DNA of 64,000 nucleotides. Source: Stagnimonas sp. (GTDB lineage Bacteria; Pseudomonadota; Gammaproteobacteria; Nevskiales; Nevskiaceae). Numbering within the stretch: the stretch's first letter is position 1; every line of letters begins with the position of its first letter. The notes under the pieces were generated by a model that had not been told where the DNA came from, searched no databases, and worked only from the letters and a program-made list of their open reading frames with translations. Below, in pieces: positions 10,201-18,235 of this stretch. The position numbers and the translations under genes are program-made. The stretch covers positions 20,606-84,605 of the forward strand of contig JAUYNO010000094.1 in NCBI GenBank assembly GCA_030696045.1. The letters run 5' to 3'.

Positions 10201-12621
10201 GATGGTGACGGTATCGGTGGCGGTGGCCCCCTTCTGATAGCTCGGATCGGTTCCGGTCGGCGCGGCAATCGTGATGATCGCGGTCTCATCGACCTCGTCG
10301 CGGCTGTCGTCGTCGATGTTCAGGGTAAGGCTGGCCGTGGTGCTGCCCGCCGTGATCGTGACCTGGGTGGTCGGGGTCGTGGTGTAGTCGCTGGTGGTGC
10401 CGCCCTTGGAGGCAGTTCCCGAGGTGCTGAAGGGGATCACCACATCGCGGCCACTGAGCTTGTCGATGCTGAAGTCGATCAGCTTGGTGCCGGCACCCTC
10501 GGCGACGCTGGAAGCGCTTTCGCTCAAGCTCACCACCGGCGCATTGTCGTCGTCCTGGATGGTCAGGACACCCTGGGCATCGCTGATGCTGCCCTGGCTC
10601 GCGGCGGACAGGGTGAGGTTCACCGTCTCGGAATTTTCATCCAGCTCGTCGGCCAGTACGGGAACCGAAATGGTCTGGGTCTGGACCTGATCGCTGGTAT
10701 TGCTGTCGTCGAAGCTGAGCACGCCGCTGGCGCTGCTGTAATCGGCATTCACCTTGGCGGTACCGTCGCTGCTCGCGTAACGGACCGTGGCCTTGCCGCA
10801 GAGCATGCGGCCGGCCGCCGGGGTGCGCCGCACCGTCAGGCTGGCGGCACCGCTCTCGCTGGTGGTGCTGGCGTCAACGATGCTGAAGCTGCCGACATCA
10901 TCGGTGGCGCCGCAGAAATTGGTGGTCTCGGTGTCGGTGTTGTTGGCGGCGACCGGATCGTCCTGGCCCGCCGACAGCGTGGCGACATTGCTGAGCTGAT
11001 TGCCGCTGCTGACCGTGGTCGGCGTGTTGACCCGCACGGCGATGGTGCTGGTGGTCTGGGCCTTGTACGAACCGGTGTAGTTGCAGGTCACGACCCCGCC
11101 GGCATTGGCGCAGGTCCAGTTGGTGCCGGTGGCGCTGACGAAGCTGGTGTTGGCCGGCAGGGTGTCTTCGACCTTGACCGTCGTCGCCGCACCGATTGCC
11201 TGGTCGATCAGGGCGATGCCGGTGGGGCTCACCGTCGCGTGATTGTTGGTGACGGTCAGGGTGTAGGTCAGCGCGACCGTGCTGGGCGGAAAGGTGGTCG
11301 AGGGAGCAACCGGATCCTGGTCGTCAACCTGGGTGATCTCGAGATCGATGGCTTCCGGGCCGACGTAGCGCCGGAGCAGAATGTTGCCGGCGTCACCGGT
11401 GGCGGCGCCCTGCCAGACCACCAGATAATCGCCGTCCGCGTCGACCGCCAAGGCCGGCGCACGCTGATCAGCTGCGGTGGTGGTGTTGGCTTGCTGGTCG
11501 CTGCTGCCCTGGGCGACACCACTCTGGTTGTAGCGACGGAAGTAGACGCCGTAGCCGCTGCCGTCCTGGCCATTGCTTTCCCAGCCCACCAGGAAGTTGC
11601 CGACGGCATCGACAGTGAGCATCGGCGCAGCCTGGATACCGGCGACGACACCATTGGCCGGGACATCGGCAACGTCGAGCGCCTGACTGCTGGCGTCAAA
11701 GCGGCGGATGAAGATGTTGGTATCGGTCCCCGCAGCGTCCGGGCCGACCCAGGCGGCAACGAAGGAACCATCGGCGCGCAGGGCGACCGCCGGGTTGGTC
11801 TGCTCGCCGGCTGTGGCCTGATTCAATCGGGTTTCACCACCCACCGTGGCGCCGGCGGCGGAGTACCGCTGCGCGTAGATTCCGTTCAGGTCGCCATCCT
11901 GGTTGTTGCTCTGCCAGGCGATGACGAAGGCGCCGCCGGCAGCCATCGAGACGCTTGGGAATTTCTGGCTGGCCTGGACGACGGTATTGACCTGGAACTC
12001 GCCGCCCTGGACGCTGCCGTCGGTGGCGTAGCGCTGCGCATAAATGCCACGACCGTTGGCATCCTGGCTTTCCCAGGCCACCACGAAATTGCCGGCGGCA
12101 TCCATCGAAAGGCTGGGCGCGTTCTGACTGCTGGCGACCGTGGTGTTGACCTTGAATTCGCTGCCCAAGCGGGCACCCGCAGAGTTGTAGCGCTGGGCGT
12201 ATATGCCGGTGCCGGCGCTGTCCTGGAGATTGCTTTCCCAGGCCACGACAAAGTTGCCCGCCGCGTCCATCGCAACCACCGGATTGGACTGCAGGTCGGT
12301 GGTGGTGGTGTTGACCCGGGTCTCGGCGCCGGCGGCGACGCCATTGCTGCCGTAACGCTGCAGGAAGATATCGCCGCTGTCGGTGGCACCGGCGCCTTGC
12401 CAGACCAGCACGGCATCGCCGTCGGCGTCCCGGGCTGCGGCCGGCGCGGTTTGCGCCAGCGCGGTCGTGGTGTTGACCACAAGCTCGTCGTTGATGGGGG
12501 AGTCCGGAGGCGCAGCAAAGCTCAGCCCCAAGGCCGCCAGCGCGGCAACTAATCCAAAGCGCAGCCCCGTGCGAGCGCGGCCGAAGTTGCGGCCGTCGAG
12601 GCCACCGATACGGATATTCAT
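4300..12621 (-). CDS. Giant Calx-beta repeat surface protein with DUF11, choice-of-anchor U and GlyGly-CTERM-like tail
   Basis: The protein is about 2773 residues from an ATG at 12621. An upstream TTG at 12636 is possible, but GGGGA lies about 10 bases before the ATG. After a signal peptide ending near SFAAPPDSP come seven repeats of about 53 residues (about residues 38-420) with a core like AGNFVVAWES..DG.GIYAQRY, which could form a seven-bladed propeller. A DUF11-type domain follows (about 425-560), then about 18 Calx-beta-like repeats, each ending in an acidic D.DD/DND turn expected to bind calcium. Five of these are almost identical (5110-6795). Near the C-terminus, FDIRVTGITPGSTVVVTL and ITLTDGGVGDDDGIANG match the choice-of-anchor U domain. 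The end, GEGGGGSLPMSLLTLLLG followed by an Arg-rich tail, looks like a GlyGly-CTERM rhombosortase sorting signal. It is probably exported and surface-associated; its partner is unknown. Confidence 0.9.
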   Translation of the reverse strand: MNIRIGGLDGRNFGRARTGLRFGLVAALAALGLSFAAPPDSPINDELVVNTTTALAQTAPAAARDADGDAVLVWQGAGATDSGDIFLQRYGSNGVAAGAETRVNTTTTDLQSNPVVAMDAAGNFVVAWESNLQDSAGTGIYAQRYNSAGARLGSEFKVNTTVASSQNAPSLSMDAAGNFVVAWESQDANGRGIYAQRYATDGSVQGGEFQVNTVVQASQKFPSVSMAAGGAFVIAWQSNNQDGDLNGIYAQRYSAAGATVGGETRLNQATAGEQTNPAVALRADGSFVAAWVGPDAAGTDTNIFIRRFDASSQALDVADVPANGVVAGIQAAPMLTVDAVGNFLVGWESNGQDGSGYGVYFRRYNQSGVAQGSSDQQANTTTAADQRAPALAVDADGDYLVVWQGAATGDAGNILLRRYVGPEAIDLEITQVDDQDPVAPSTTFPPSTVALTYTLTVTNNHATVSPTGIALIDQAIGAATTVKVEDTLPANTSFVSATGTNWTCANAGGVVTCNYTGSYKAQTTSTIAVRVNTPTTVSSGNQLSNVATLSAGQDDPVAANNTDTETTNFCGATDDVGSFSIVDASTTSESGAASLTVRRTPAAGRMLCGKATVRYASSDGTAKVNADYSSASGVLSFDDSNTSDQVQTQTISVPVLADELDENSETVNLTLSAASQGSISDAQGVLTIQDDDNAPVVSLSESASSVAEGAGTKLIDFSIDKLSGRDVVIPFSTSGTASKGGTTSDYTTTPTTQVTITAGSTTASLTLNIDDDSRDEVDETAIITIAAPTGTDPSYQKGATATDTVTITDNDGEPSVSFALATSSQAEGGTKQVVVSLSAASGQPITVNYGLSGTATSGADYTVAPSAQLSFAPGETSKNVAVTVKTDSLDESNETVVLTLNTPVNANLGTAAAHTLTIQDADSSPTVSFTQAAQTLAESGGNASITARLSAPSALEVTVPYSVSGTAAKGPAVDYDLSPDIGQLTIPAGMTDAVLTVQIHDDLLNEANETVVVTMGQPSNASPGATTTHSLTISNNDPVPEVNFDPGAQSVREDLASGQATALVKLSAVSGQAVSVPYTVSGTASNGSDYSLSPASPLVIPAGSSTGTLNFTLSNDASQEADETAVLTIGTPVNASKGANATHTLTLVDDDSVPQASFAVDQQTAAEGAGTVTAVVKLSRAADRDVTIRYSLAGSAVNGSDYSAAPTSPLVIAEGETSAPISITITDDPDIENTETVSLSLDSAVGATLLAPTQHLLTVTDNDVAGVTVSQSGASTNVTEGSSGDSYTLVLDARPTSDVVVDLSYGAQVLTSPATALTFTSANWNLPQTVTVAAVDDQVAESDHSASVSHSTSATDMNFQGLTVASVPVTITDNDVASVSITESDGATTVTEGGATDSYTMVLTSQPSADVTISLSPDAQLGTDRISLVFTSANWNLAQTVTVTAFNDQIAEGAHQGSILHGISSADPAFGSLSIRRIDAQIADDDSVGLVLSKSAVSVAEGGASDSYTVKLNSQPTGNVTVTIDAGAQLRAASGGTASQIITLSFTPNGGMPGGWDVAQTVTVTALDDASAEGSHSGMLVHSTASDDDDAYVISMAGNINAGITDNDNAGFTVAPTSVSVTEGGAGTDYTIMLTSQPTADVVLSLSTDNQQVLLSATELSFTLADWNQPQTVTVTAKDDAVAEGNHSSTVLHVAASDDASYSQRSVPNVNAAIADNDAPGVVIVETGGSTAATEAGAGDSYSVKLNSEPTADVTVTISQSPSGQFALAPATLTFTAANYASGQSVTVNSVDDSTVDGDINVTLSHAAASSDSRYQSLKSDLTAKALDNDAAVTLTPASKTVAESATAVSYNAHRVGASNQAASVAYATSDGSATAGQDYTVATGTVSFAAGETDKAVTVSLQPDTSDEADESFALTLSGPSANLVLGSPATATTTITDDDATPSLSIGNATVTEGNSGSATATFTVSLSAASGQTVTVSYATANGTATAGSDYTAKNGTLSFAPGTTSQTIAVVVSGDVVDEADETFSVALSGPTNASIGTGAGTGTITDDDATPSLSIGNATVTEGNSGSATATFTVSLSAASGQSVSVSYATADGTATAGSDYTARSGTLTFAPGTTTQTLAVTVTGDAIDELDEAFTLALSAPTNATVANGTGTGTITDDDGAPSLSISNATVTEGNSGAATARFTVTLSAASGQTVTVAYATANGSATAGSDYTAKNGTLTFAPGSTSQPITIAVTGDTVDEADETFTVALSAPSNATISTGTGVGTITDDDATPSLSIGNATVTEGNSGSATASFTVSLSAASGQTVTVSYATANGTATAGSDYTAKTGTLTFAPGATSQPVTIAVAGDVADEADETFTVTLSAPSNAGIGTGTGTGTIGDDDATPRLSIGNSTVTEGNSGSATASFTVSLSAASGQTVTVSYATANGTATAGADYTAKNGMLSFAPGVTNQSLAVSVNGDVVDEADESFTVALSGASNAAIGTGTGTGTITDDDGAGVALSQSGGTTGVSEGGADDAYGLVLTSQPTGNVSIAANGGTQLRVSPATVVFTPANWNQAQTVTVSAVDDTVSEGNHGGVLSHTASSADSKYNAVAIPVVQVSIADNDVSRVSTTDSSGKPLQAESSSGVLTVNSTATQPSSAPTNYQYRNGFFDIRVTGITPGSTVVVTLMPTSDLNPVAYVKCRPDGSGCVEYGNASIQGKVISITLTDGGVGDDDGIANGRIQDPGAPAYPKVDLGEGGGGSLPMSLLTLLLGAAIWRRRSVSRVS
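5110..6795 (-). repeat. Five tandem 336-bp repeats inside the Calx-beta gene
   Basis: Equivalent points recur every 336 bases; for example the reverse complement of LSIGNATVTEGNSGSATA appears five times. Each unit encodes 112 residues, one Calx-beta domain ending in TITDDDATPS. Units differ by scattered, mostly silent substitutions, whereas the flanking Calx-beta repeats are much more diverged. This suggests recent duplication or gene-conversion homogenisation. Edges are approximate. Confidence 0.9.
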
Positions 12622-12702
12622 GATCCCAATCCCCAAAAAGCTGACAGCTGATCCCTACGCCAAGCCTAGCAGACGCTTCCCTTCGTCAGCATTACAAAAC
12701 TC

Positions 12703-12742
12703 CGGAGCCTCCGACCGCAGACTTTGGCGGTCGGAGGCTCCG
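12703..12742. other. Perfect 16-bp stem-loop between the peptide transporter and giant-protein genes
   Basis: CGGAGCCTCCGACCGC at 12703-12718 is exactly complementary to 12727-12742, with an 8-base loop. Neither side has a T run. It follows the stop of the POT transporter gene on the minus strand, so it may end transcription or protect the mRNA end. It could also be a dispersed repeat. Confidence 0.6.
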
Positions 12743-12798
12743 ACAGAGTACCAGCCTAAACCTCAGGCCCGCAGAGTGCGGGCGGCAGTATTTCTTCC

Positions 12799-14286
12799 CT
12801 ACTTCACACCGCCCATAAGCTTCTGGATCGGTTTGGCCAGCAGCAGCAGCAACAGACCGACGCCGCCACCGATGTAGAAGATCATCAGGAAGCGGTCCGG
12901 CGCGTGCTGGATGTCCTCGGCGCCGAGATGACCGGCGATCAGGCCGGACAGCAGGTTGCCGAGCGCGGTGCCGGCGAACCAGGTGCCCATCATCTGGCTG
13001 GTGAAGCGCGGCGGCGCCAGCTTGGTGACGGCCGAAAGCCCGATGGGCGACAGGCAGAGCTCGCCGAAGGTATGCAGCAGATAGGTCAGCAGCAGCCAGA
13101 CCGGCAGCACCTTGGTGCCCTCGCCGCCCTTCACCACCAGCATGGCGGCCCAGGCGATGATGACGAAGCCGAGCGCCATCTGGATCAGGCCCAGCGCGAA
13201 CTTCACCGGCACCGAGGGCTCCAGGTTGCGGCGGCCGAGCTGCACCCAGAGCGCGGCGAACACCGGCGAGAACAGCACCACGAACAGCGGGTTCAGCGTC
13301 TGGTACCAGCTGGCGGGATGCTGGCCGTCGGCGAAGAAATTGCCGAACAAGCTGCGGTCGGTGAAGTCACGGGCAAAAACAGTAAACCCTGATCCGGCCA
13401 GCTCGAAGCCCATGAAGAAGGCGGCCGCACCGAAGAACAACACCACGATCACCGCCACCCGCTTGGCTTCCTCGCTGCTCAGCTTGCCGAACATGAAGAC
13501 GTAGCCGAAGAAGAAGAAGGCGATCAGCACCATAGCCACGCCGGTGTACTGGCTGAGACTGACCGGGCTCAGGCTCACCGCGCCGCTGGCCACGGCGGCC
13601 ACGCCGGCGGCGAAGATCGCCATGCCAATGGCCAGCTGCCAGAGCGAGCGCCGGCGCTCCTCGACCGTGTGGGCGCTGGGGGCGGCCACCGGCAGGTAAT
13701 GGCGAGTCATCCAGAACTGGATCAGGCCGAGGATCATCAGCCCGCCGGCCAGCGCGAAGCCGGCCTGCCAGGACACTTTCTCGCCGATGGTGCCGACCAG
13801 CAGCGGCGCCAGCAGGCCGCCGACATTGATGCCCATGTAGAAGATCGAGAAGCCGGCGTCGCGTTCGCCGCTGGGGCGATCCTTGTACAGCTGGCCGACC
13901 ATGGCGCTGATGTTGGGCTTGAGCAGGCCGACGCCGAGCACCACCACCACCAGGCCGAGGAAGAACACGGTCTGGTTGCCGAGCGCCAGCATGAAATTGC
14001 CGAGCGCGATAATGCCGCCGCCGAGCATCACCGCATTGCGCTGACCGGTGAGCCGATCCGCCACCCAGCCACCCGGCAGGGCGAACAGGTAGACGCAGCC
14101 GAGGTAGAGACCGTAGATCGCAGTGGCGTCCTTGGCGGTGATGCCGAGACCGCCGTCCATCACGGCCGCCGTCATGAACAGCACCAGCAGGCTGCGCATG
14201 CCGTAGAAGGTGAAGCGTTCCCACATTTCGGTGAAGAACAGGGTCGCGAGGCCGCGCGGGTGGCCCAGCCAGGTGGCTTCTTGCAT
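12799..14286 (-). CDS. POT/PTR2 family proton-dependent oligopeptide transporter
   Basis: This inner-membrane major facilitator protein has about 495 residues and 12-14 hydrophobic segments. The POT signature EMWERFTFYGMRSLL near the N-terminus (the ExxERF proton-coupling motif) identifies the family, which imports di- and tripeptides with protons. Start choice: an ATG at 14319 is also open, but AAGGAA lies 8-9 bases before the ATG at 14286, which gives the conventional N-terminus MQEATWLGHPRG. The second half keeps the family segment FGELCLSPIGLSAVTKLAP. The gene is transcribed alone; a terminator-like hairpin of the upstream gene separates it from the BIG_2 lipoprotein. With the secreted M2, S9 and S8 peptidases in this window it fits peptide scavenging, though that functional link is inference. 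Confidence 0.92.
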   Translation of the reverse strand: MQEATWLGHPRGLATLFFTEMWERFTFYGMRSLLVLFMTAAVMDGGLGITAKDATAIYGLYLGCVYLFALPGGWVADRLTGQRNAVMLGGGIIALGNFMLALGNQTVFFLGLVVVVLGVGLLKPNISAMVGQLYKDRPSGERDAGFSIFYMGINVGGLLAPLLVGTIGEKVSWQAGFALAGGLMILGLIQFWMTRHYLPVAAPSAHTVEERRRSLWQLAIGMAIFAAGVAAVASGAVSLSPVSLSQYTGVAMVLIAFFFFGYVFMFGKLSSEEAKRVAVIVVLFFGAAAFFMGFELAGSGFTVFARDFTDRSLFGNFFADGQHPASWYQTLNPLFVVLFSPVFAALWVQLGRRNLEPSVPVKFALGLIQMALGFVIIAWAAMLVVKGGEGTKVLPVWLLLTYLLHTFGELCLSPIGLSAVTKLAPPRFTSQMMGTWFAGTALGNLLSGLIAGHLGAEDIQHAPDRFLMIFYIGGGVGLLLLLLAKPIQKLMGGVK

Positions 14287-14367
14287 CGGGTTAATTCCTT
14301 GGGGTTTGCCGCCGACCATGCCTGCGGCCGGGCGCGCGCGTCAATCCGGGCAGGCAAAACGCCGGCC

Positions 14368-14401
14368 AAAACGCCGAGGCCCCGCCAGAGCGGGGCCTCG
14401 G
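14368..14401 (-). terminator. Terminator of the BIG_2 lipoprotein gene
   Basis: A perfect 11-bp stem (14374-14384 with 14391-14401, 6-base loop) is followed on the minus strand by GCG and TTTT. It begins 17 bases after the stop codon of the BIG_2 gene. Confidence 0.75.
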
Positions 14402-14417
14402 GTAGCCAACCCTGCGG

Positions 14418-17400
14418 CTAGAACAGGGTGTGATTGACCGTGGTCTGGTCAGTCACCGCGCCCTTGGTGGCGGAAATGACGGCATCGCCTGGGAAATTTT
14501 CGCCGGTCGCCAGCCCCGTCGTCGCTCCAATGCTCACCGACTGTTCATTGTCCGAACCCCAAGTGACCTGGGTCGTGACATCGAGCTTGCCGCCGTCGGA
14601 GAAGGTCGCCGTGGCGGTGAACTGCAGGGTCGCGGATCCGACCATGTCGGGGTTGTCGGGCGTCACTGCGATGCTGCTCAGCGTCGCGGTATTGACGGTG
14701 ACGCCGGCATTGCCGGTGACACCACTCAGGTTCGCTACCACCGAGGTGCTGCCGACGGCGACCGTGGTCACCACGCCCTTGCTGCCGGCGGTGTTGCTGA
14801 TCGTCGCCACCGAGGAGTTCAGCGTCGACCAGCTGACCGTGGTGGTGATGTCCTGCTTGCTGGCGTCGGAATAGGTTCCCTCCGCCGAGTACTGCACCTT
14901 GTAGCCGGCCGGCAGCGACACCAGCTTGCCGGTGACCTTGATGCTCTGCAGCGTCGCCGGACTCACGGTCAGCTGCGTGGTGCCGACGATATTCGGCGTC
15001 AGGCTGGTATCTGTCGCGCTGATGGTGATCGGGCCGCCGACCGTGACGGCATTGGCCAGCCCCTTGCTGCCGGTGGCGTTGCTGACAGTGGCGATGGCGG
15101 CGTCGCTGGAGGTCCAGGACACCGAGCCGGTCTGGTCGGAACTGCTGCCGTCCGAGAACAGCTCGGTCGCCTTGTACTGCAGGCTGCTCTTGTTGCTGAT
15201 GGTCTGGTTGGCGGGGGTGATGCTGATCGAGACCGGCACCGCGTCGGTCACGGTCAGCGTCACCGCGTCGCTGCTGACGGCGCCGCTGGTGGCCACGATC
15301 TTGCTCGTGCCCTTCTGGCTGGAACTGGCCAGGCCCTTGCTACCGGCGGCATTGCTGATGGTCGCCACCGCCGGGGTGTCGGAGCTCCAGGTGACGGAAT
15401 TGGTCAGATCGGGATGGGTGCCGTCGGTGTAGGTGCCGGTGGCGGTGAACTGCTGCTTGCGCCCGGCGGCGATGCTCGGCGTCGCTGGCGTCACGGCGAT
15501 GCCGACCAGCTCGGCGATGGTGCCGGTGAAGCTGGCGGTGCCGCTGACGCTGCCCAGGGCGGCAGTTATGGTGGCATCGCCAACACCGGCAGCGGTCGCC
15601 AGGCCCTTGCTGCCACCGGCATTGCTGATGGTCGCCACCGCTGCGGCGCTGGAACTCCAGGTCACCGAAGCGGTGATGTTGACGACACTGCCATCGGAGT
15701 AGGTGCCGTCGGCCTGATACTGCTCGGTGGTGCCTTTGGCCTTGGTGGTGGTCGGCGGCGTCACCGCGATGCTGTTGAGGGTGGCTGCGGTCACGGTGAC
15801 ATCGGTTGAGCCGCTGGTAGAGCCGACCGCTGCCGTCACGGTGGCGCTGCCCAGGTCGACCGCCTGCACCAGGCCCTTGCTGCCGGCGCTGTCGCTGACC
15901 GTAACCCGCGCGGTATTGGCCGAGGACCAGCTGGCCTGGCTGCTCAGGTCCTGAGTCGTGCCATCGGAAAAGCTGCCGGTGGCGGTGAGCTGGCGGCTGA
16001 GACCTTTCGGAACGCTCGGCGTCGGCGGCTCGACGATGATCGAGCTCAGGGTGGCATTGGTGACCGTCAGGCTGGTCTTGCCGACCACGCTGCCGCGCGT
16101 CGCGCTGATATTGGTGGTGCCCGGCGTGCTGGTCGCGGTCGCCAGGCCACGGCTACCGTCGGCATTGCTGATGCTGGCCGCCGTGGTGTTGGTCGAGGAC
16201 CAGGTGACCTGGCTGCTGACATCGGCGACGCTGCCGTCGCTGAAGCTGCCGGTAGCGGTGTACTGCAGCTTGAAGCCCTTGGCCAGCTTGCCGTTGGCCG
16301 GGCTTACCTCGATGGAGGTCAGGGCGGCGTCGCTGACGGTCGCCAGGGTGCTGCCGCTCAGCCCGGAGTAGCTGGCGCTGACGGTGGCCGGCCCCTTGAC
16401 GCTGGCCACCGCGAAGCCCTGGTTGCCATCACTGTTGCTGATTTCCAGCACGGCGGTGTCGCTCGACTGCCAGGTGGCGGACGCGGTGAGGTCCTGCATG
16501 CCGTTGTCAGAGTAGACGCCGGTCGCGGTGAACTGCTGCGTGGTGCCGACCGGAATCGAGGGTTCGGCGGGGGTCACGTCGATGCGCGACAGCACAGCCG
16601 CCGTCACCGTGAACGGCGTCGACGCCGAGATGTCGCCGGAGGCAGCGCCGATGGTGGCGCTGCCGACCGCCGGGGTGCTGGCCAAGCCCTTGCTGCCCGC
16701 CGCGTTGCTGATGCTCGCCACACCCGTCGCCGAACTGCTCCAGGTCACGGCGGCGGTGAGGTCCTGGGCCGACAGATCGCTGTAGGTGCCGGTGGCGGTG
16801 AACTGCTGCGCGCTGCCTTTCGGGACCGAGGCATTGGCCGGCGTGATCTGCAGTCCGGTGAGGACGGCGGGAGTCACGGTGAACGGCGTCGAGGCCGAGA
16901 TGTCGCCGGAGGCAGCACCGATGGTGGTGCCTCCAATCGCCAGCGCGCTGGCCCGGCCTTGGCTGCCGCTGGCATTGCTGATGCTCGCCACATCCGCCGC
17001 CGTGCTGCTCCAGACCACCGAGCTGGTGAGATCCTGGGTCGACATGTCGCTGTAGATGCCGGTGGCCGCGAACTGCTGGCTGGTGCCCTTGGGCCGCGAG
17101 GCGTTGGTCGGGGTGACCTGCAATTCCGTCAGCACCGCCGCCGTGACAGTGAGGCCGGTGCTGCCTACGACGCCGCCCGCGCTGGCGGAGATGCTGACCG
17201 CGCCCTCGGCCAGCGCGCTGGCCAGCCCCTTGCTGGCGCTGGCATTGCTGATGCTCGCGAGCGCCGGGTTGGAGCTGCTCCAGCTGGCCGAGCCGGTCAG
17301 GTTCTGGGTGCTGCTGTCGGTGTAGATACCGGTGGCGGTGAACTGCTTGCTGGTGCCCTTGGGCGAGGAGGAACTGCTCGGCGTGACCTGGATCGAGACC

Positions 17401-18035
17401 AGGGTGGCGGGCGTCACGGTCAGGCCGGTCGAGCCACTCAGCCCCTGGAAACTGGCGCTGATGCTGGTGCTGCCCGGACCGGCCGCAGTGACGACCCCCC
17501 GGCTGCCGGCGGTGTTGCTGACGGTGGCGACGGTGGTGCTGGACGAGACCCAGCTGGCGTTCGCAGTGACGTCCTGCACGCTCGCATCGGTGAAAGTCGC
17601 GGTGGCGAGGTAGGCGCGGGTGCTGCCCTTGGCCAGCGTCGAATTGGCCGGCGTCACCGCGACCGCAACCGGCGCGGCGGCGGTGACCGTCAGCGTGGTG
17701 CTGACCGACTGGCCCAGGTAGGACGCCGAGATCGTCACCGTGCCGGTCCTCAGGGTCTGCGCCAGGCCGCTGGCCGAGATGCTGACGGTGGCCGGGTTGC
17801 TGGACTGCCAGCTGACCTCGCCGCTGACATCGGCGGTGCTGTTGTTGGAATAGATCGCGGTCGCGCTGTACTGCTGCGAGGTGCCGAGCGGCTTGCTGGC
17901 CGCCGCCGGCGTGAGCTCGACGCCGTTCAGGCCAACTGCCTTGCTGCCGCCGCCGCAGGCGCTCAGGCCCAGGGCCATGAGGCCGCTCACCAGCAACAGA
18001 CGCAGGATTCCGAACGGCAAGGCAGAAGCTTTCAT
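14418..18035 (-). CDS. Lipoprotein with 13 bacterial Ig-like (BIG_2) repeats
   Basis: From the ATG at 18035 the protein has about 1205 residues. The frame stays open to 18188, but the signal peptide starts at MKASALPFGILRLLL and ends in the lipobox LSAC (Cys27), which fixes the start. Thirteen repeats of about 85-90 residues follow, each opening with a strand like V.VTP....PKGTSQQFTATG and containing V.WSSS...VATISN..GSKGLA. These are Ig-like group 2 folds of the kind found in bacterial adhesins and surface proteins. No catalytic domain or C-terminal anchor is visible, so the whole mature protein is repeats tethered by the lipid. It lies in a block with two other repeat-built secreted proteins. 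A role in attachment or surface layering is plausible but unproven. Confidence 0.88.
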   Translation of the reverse strand: MKASALPFGILRLLLVSGLMALGLSACGGGSKAVGLNGVELTPAAASKPLGTSQQYSATAIYSNNSTADVSGEVSWQSSNPATVSISASGLAQTLRTGTVTISASYLGQSVSTTLTVTAAAPVAVAVTPANSTLAKGSTRAYLATATFTDASVQDVTANASWVSSSTTVATVSNTAGSRGVVTAAGPGSTSISASFQGLSGSTGLTVTPATLVSIQVTPSSSSSPKGTSKQFTATGIYTDSSTQNLTGSASWSSSNPALASISNASASKGLASALAEGAVSISASAGGVVGSTGLTVTAAVLTELQVTPTNASRPKGTSQQFAATGIYSDMSTQDLTSSVVWSSTAADVASISNASGSQGRASALAIGGTTIGAASGDISASTPFTVTPAVLTGLQITPANASVPKGSAQQFTATGTYSDLSAQDLTAAVTWSSSATGVASISNAAGSKGLASTPAVGSATIGAASGDISASTPFTVTAAVLSRIDVTPAEPSIPVGTTQQFTATGVYSDNGMQDLTASATWQSSDTAVLEISNSDGNQGFAVASVKGPATVSASYSGLSGSTLATVSDAALTSIEVSPANGKLAKGFKLQYTATGSFSDGSVADVSSQVTWSSTNTTAASISNADGSRGLATATSTPGTTNISATRGSVVGKTSLTVTNATLSSIIVEPPTPSVPKGLSRQLTATGSFSDGTTQDLSSQASWSSANTARVTVSDSAGSKGLVQAVDLGSATVTAAVGSTSGSTDVTVTAATLNSIAVTPPTTTKAKGTTEQYQADGTYSDGSVVNITASVTWSSSAAAVATISNAGGSKGLATAAGVGDATITAALGSVSGTASFTGTIAELVGIAVTPATPSIAAGRKQQFTATGTYTDGTHPDLTNSVTWSSDTPAVATISNAAGSKGLASSSQKGTSKIVATSGAVSSDAVTLTVTDAVPVSISITPANQTISNKSSLQYKATELFSDGSSSDQTGSVSWTSSDAAIATVSNATGSKGLANAVTVGGPITISATDTSLTPNIVGTTQLTVSPATLQSIKVTGKLVSLPAGYKVQYSAEGTYSDASKQDITTTVSWSTLNSSVATISNTAGSKGVVTTVAVGSTSVVANLSGVTGNAGVTVNTATLSSIAVTPDNPDMVGSATLQFTATATFSDGGKLDVTTQVTWGSDNEQSVSIGATTGLATGENFPGDAVISATKGAVTDQTTVNHTLF

Positions 18036-18235
18036 GATCGACACTCGTTGGTACCACGCGCGGCCCATTGTTCTGTCGGCCAGGACACCGCGATCACCTG
18101 GCCGCCCCGACAGCTTTCCGCGCGAGAGCACGCAGCGCCGCGCCGAAGCATCACACCCTCGGCCGATTGTAAACGAGGCATTCTGCATTCAGAGCACAGG
18201 CGCGCGACAAAAAAAACCTACCCGTGGCGGCCGTT

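Noticed and set aside
8572..12552. Open frame of 1326 codons on the plus strand, antisense to the giant Calx-beta gene
   Set aside because: It is produced by the codon bias of a high-GC, repeat-rich gene on the opposite strand. Its product is Gly/Arg/Val-rich with no signal or domain, while the minus-strand frame has clear domains, ribosome site and terminator.
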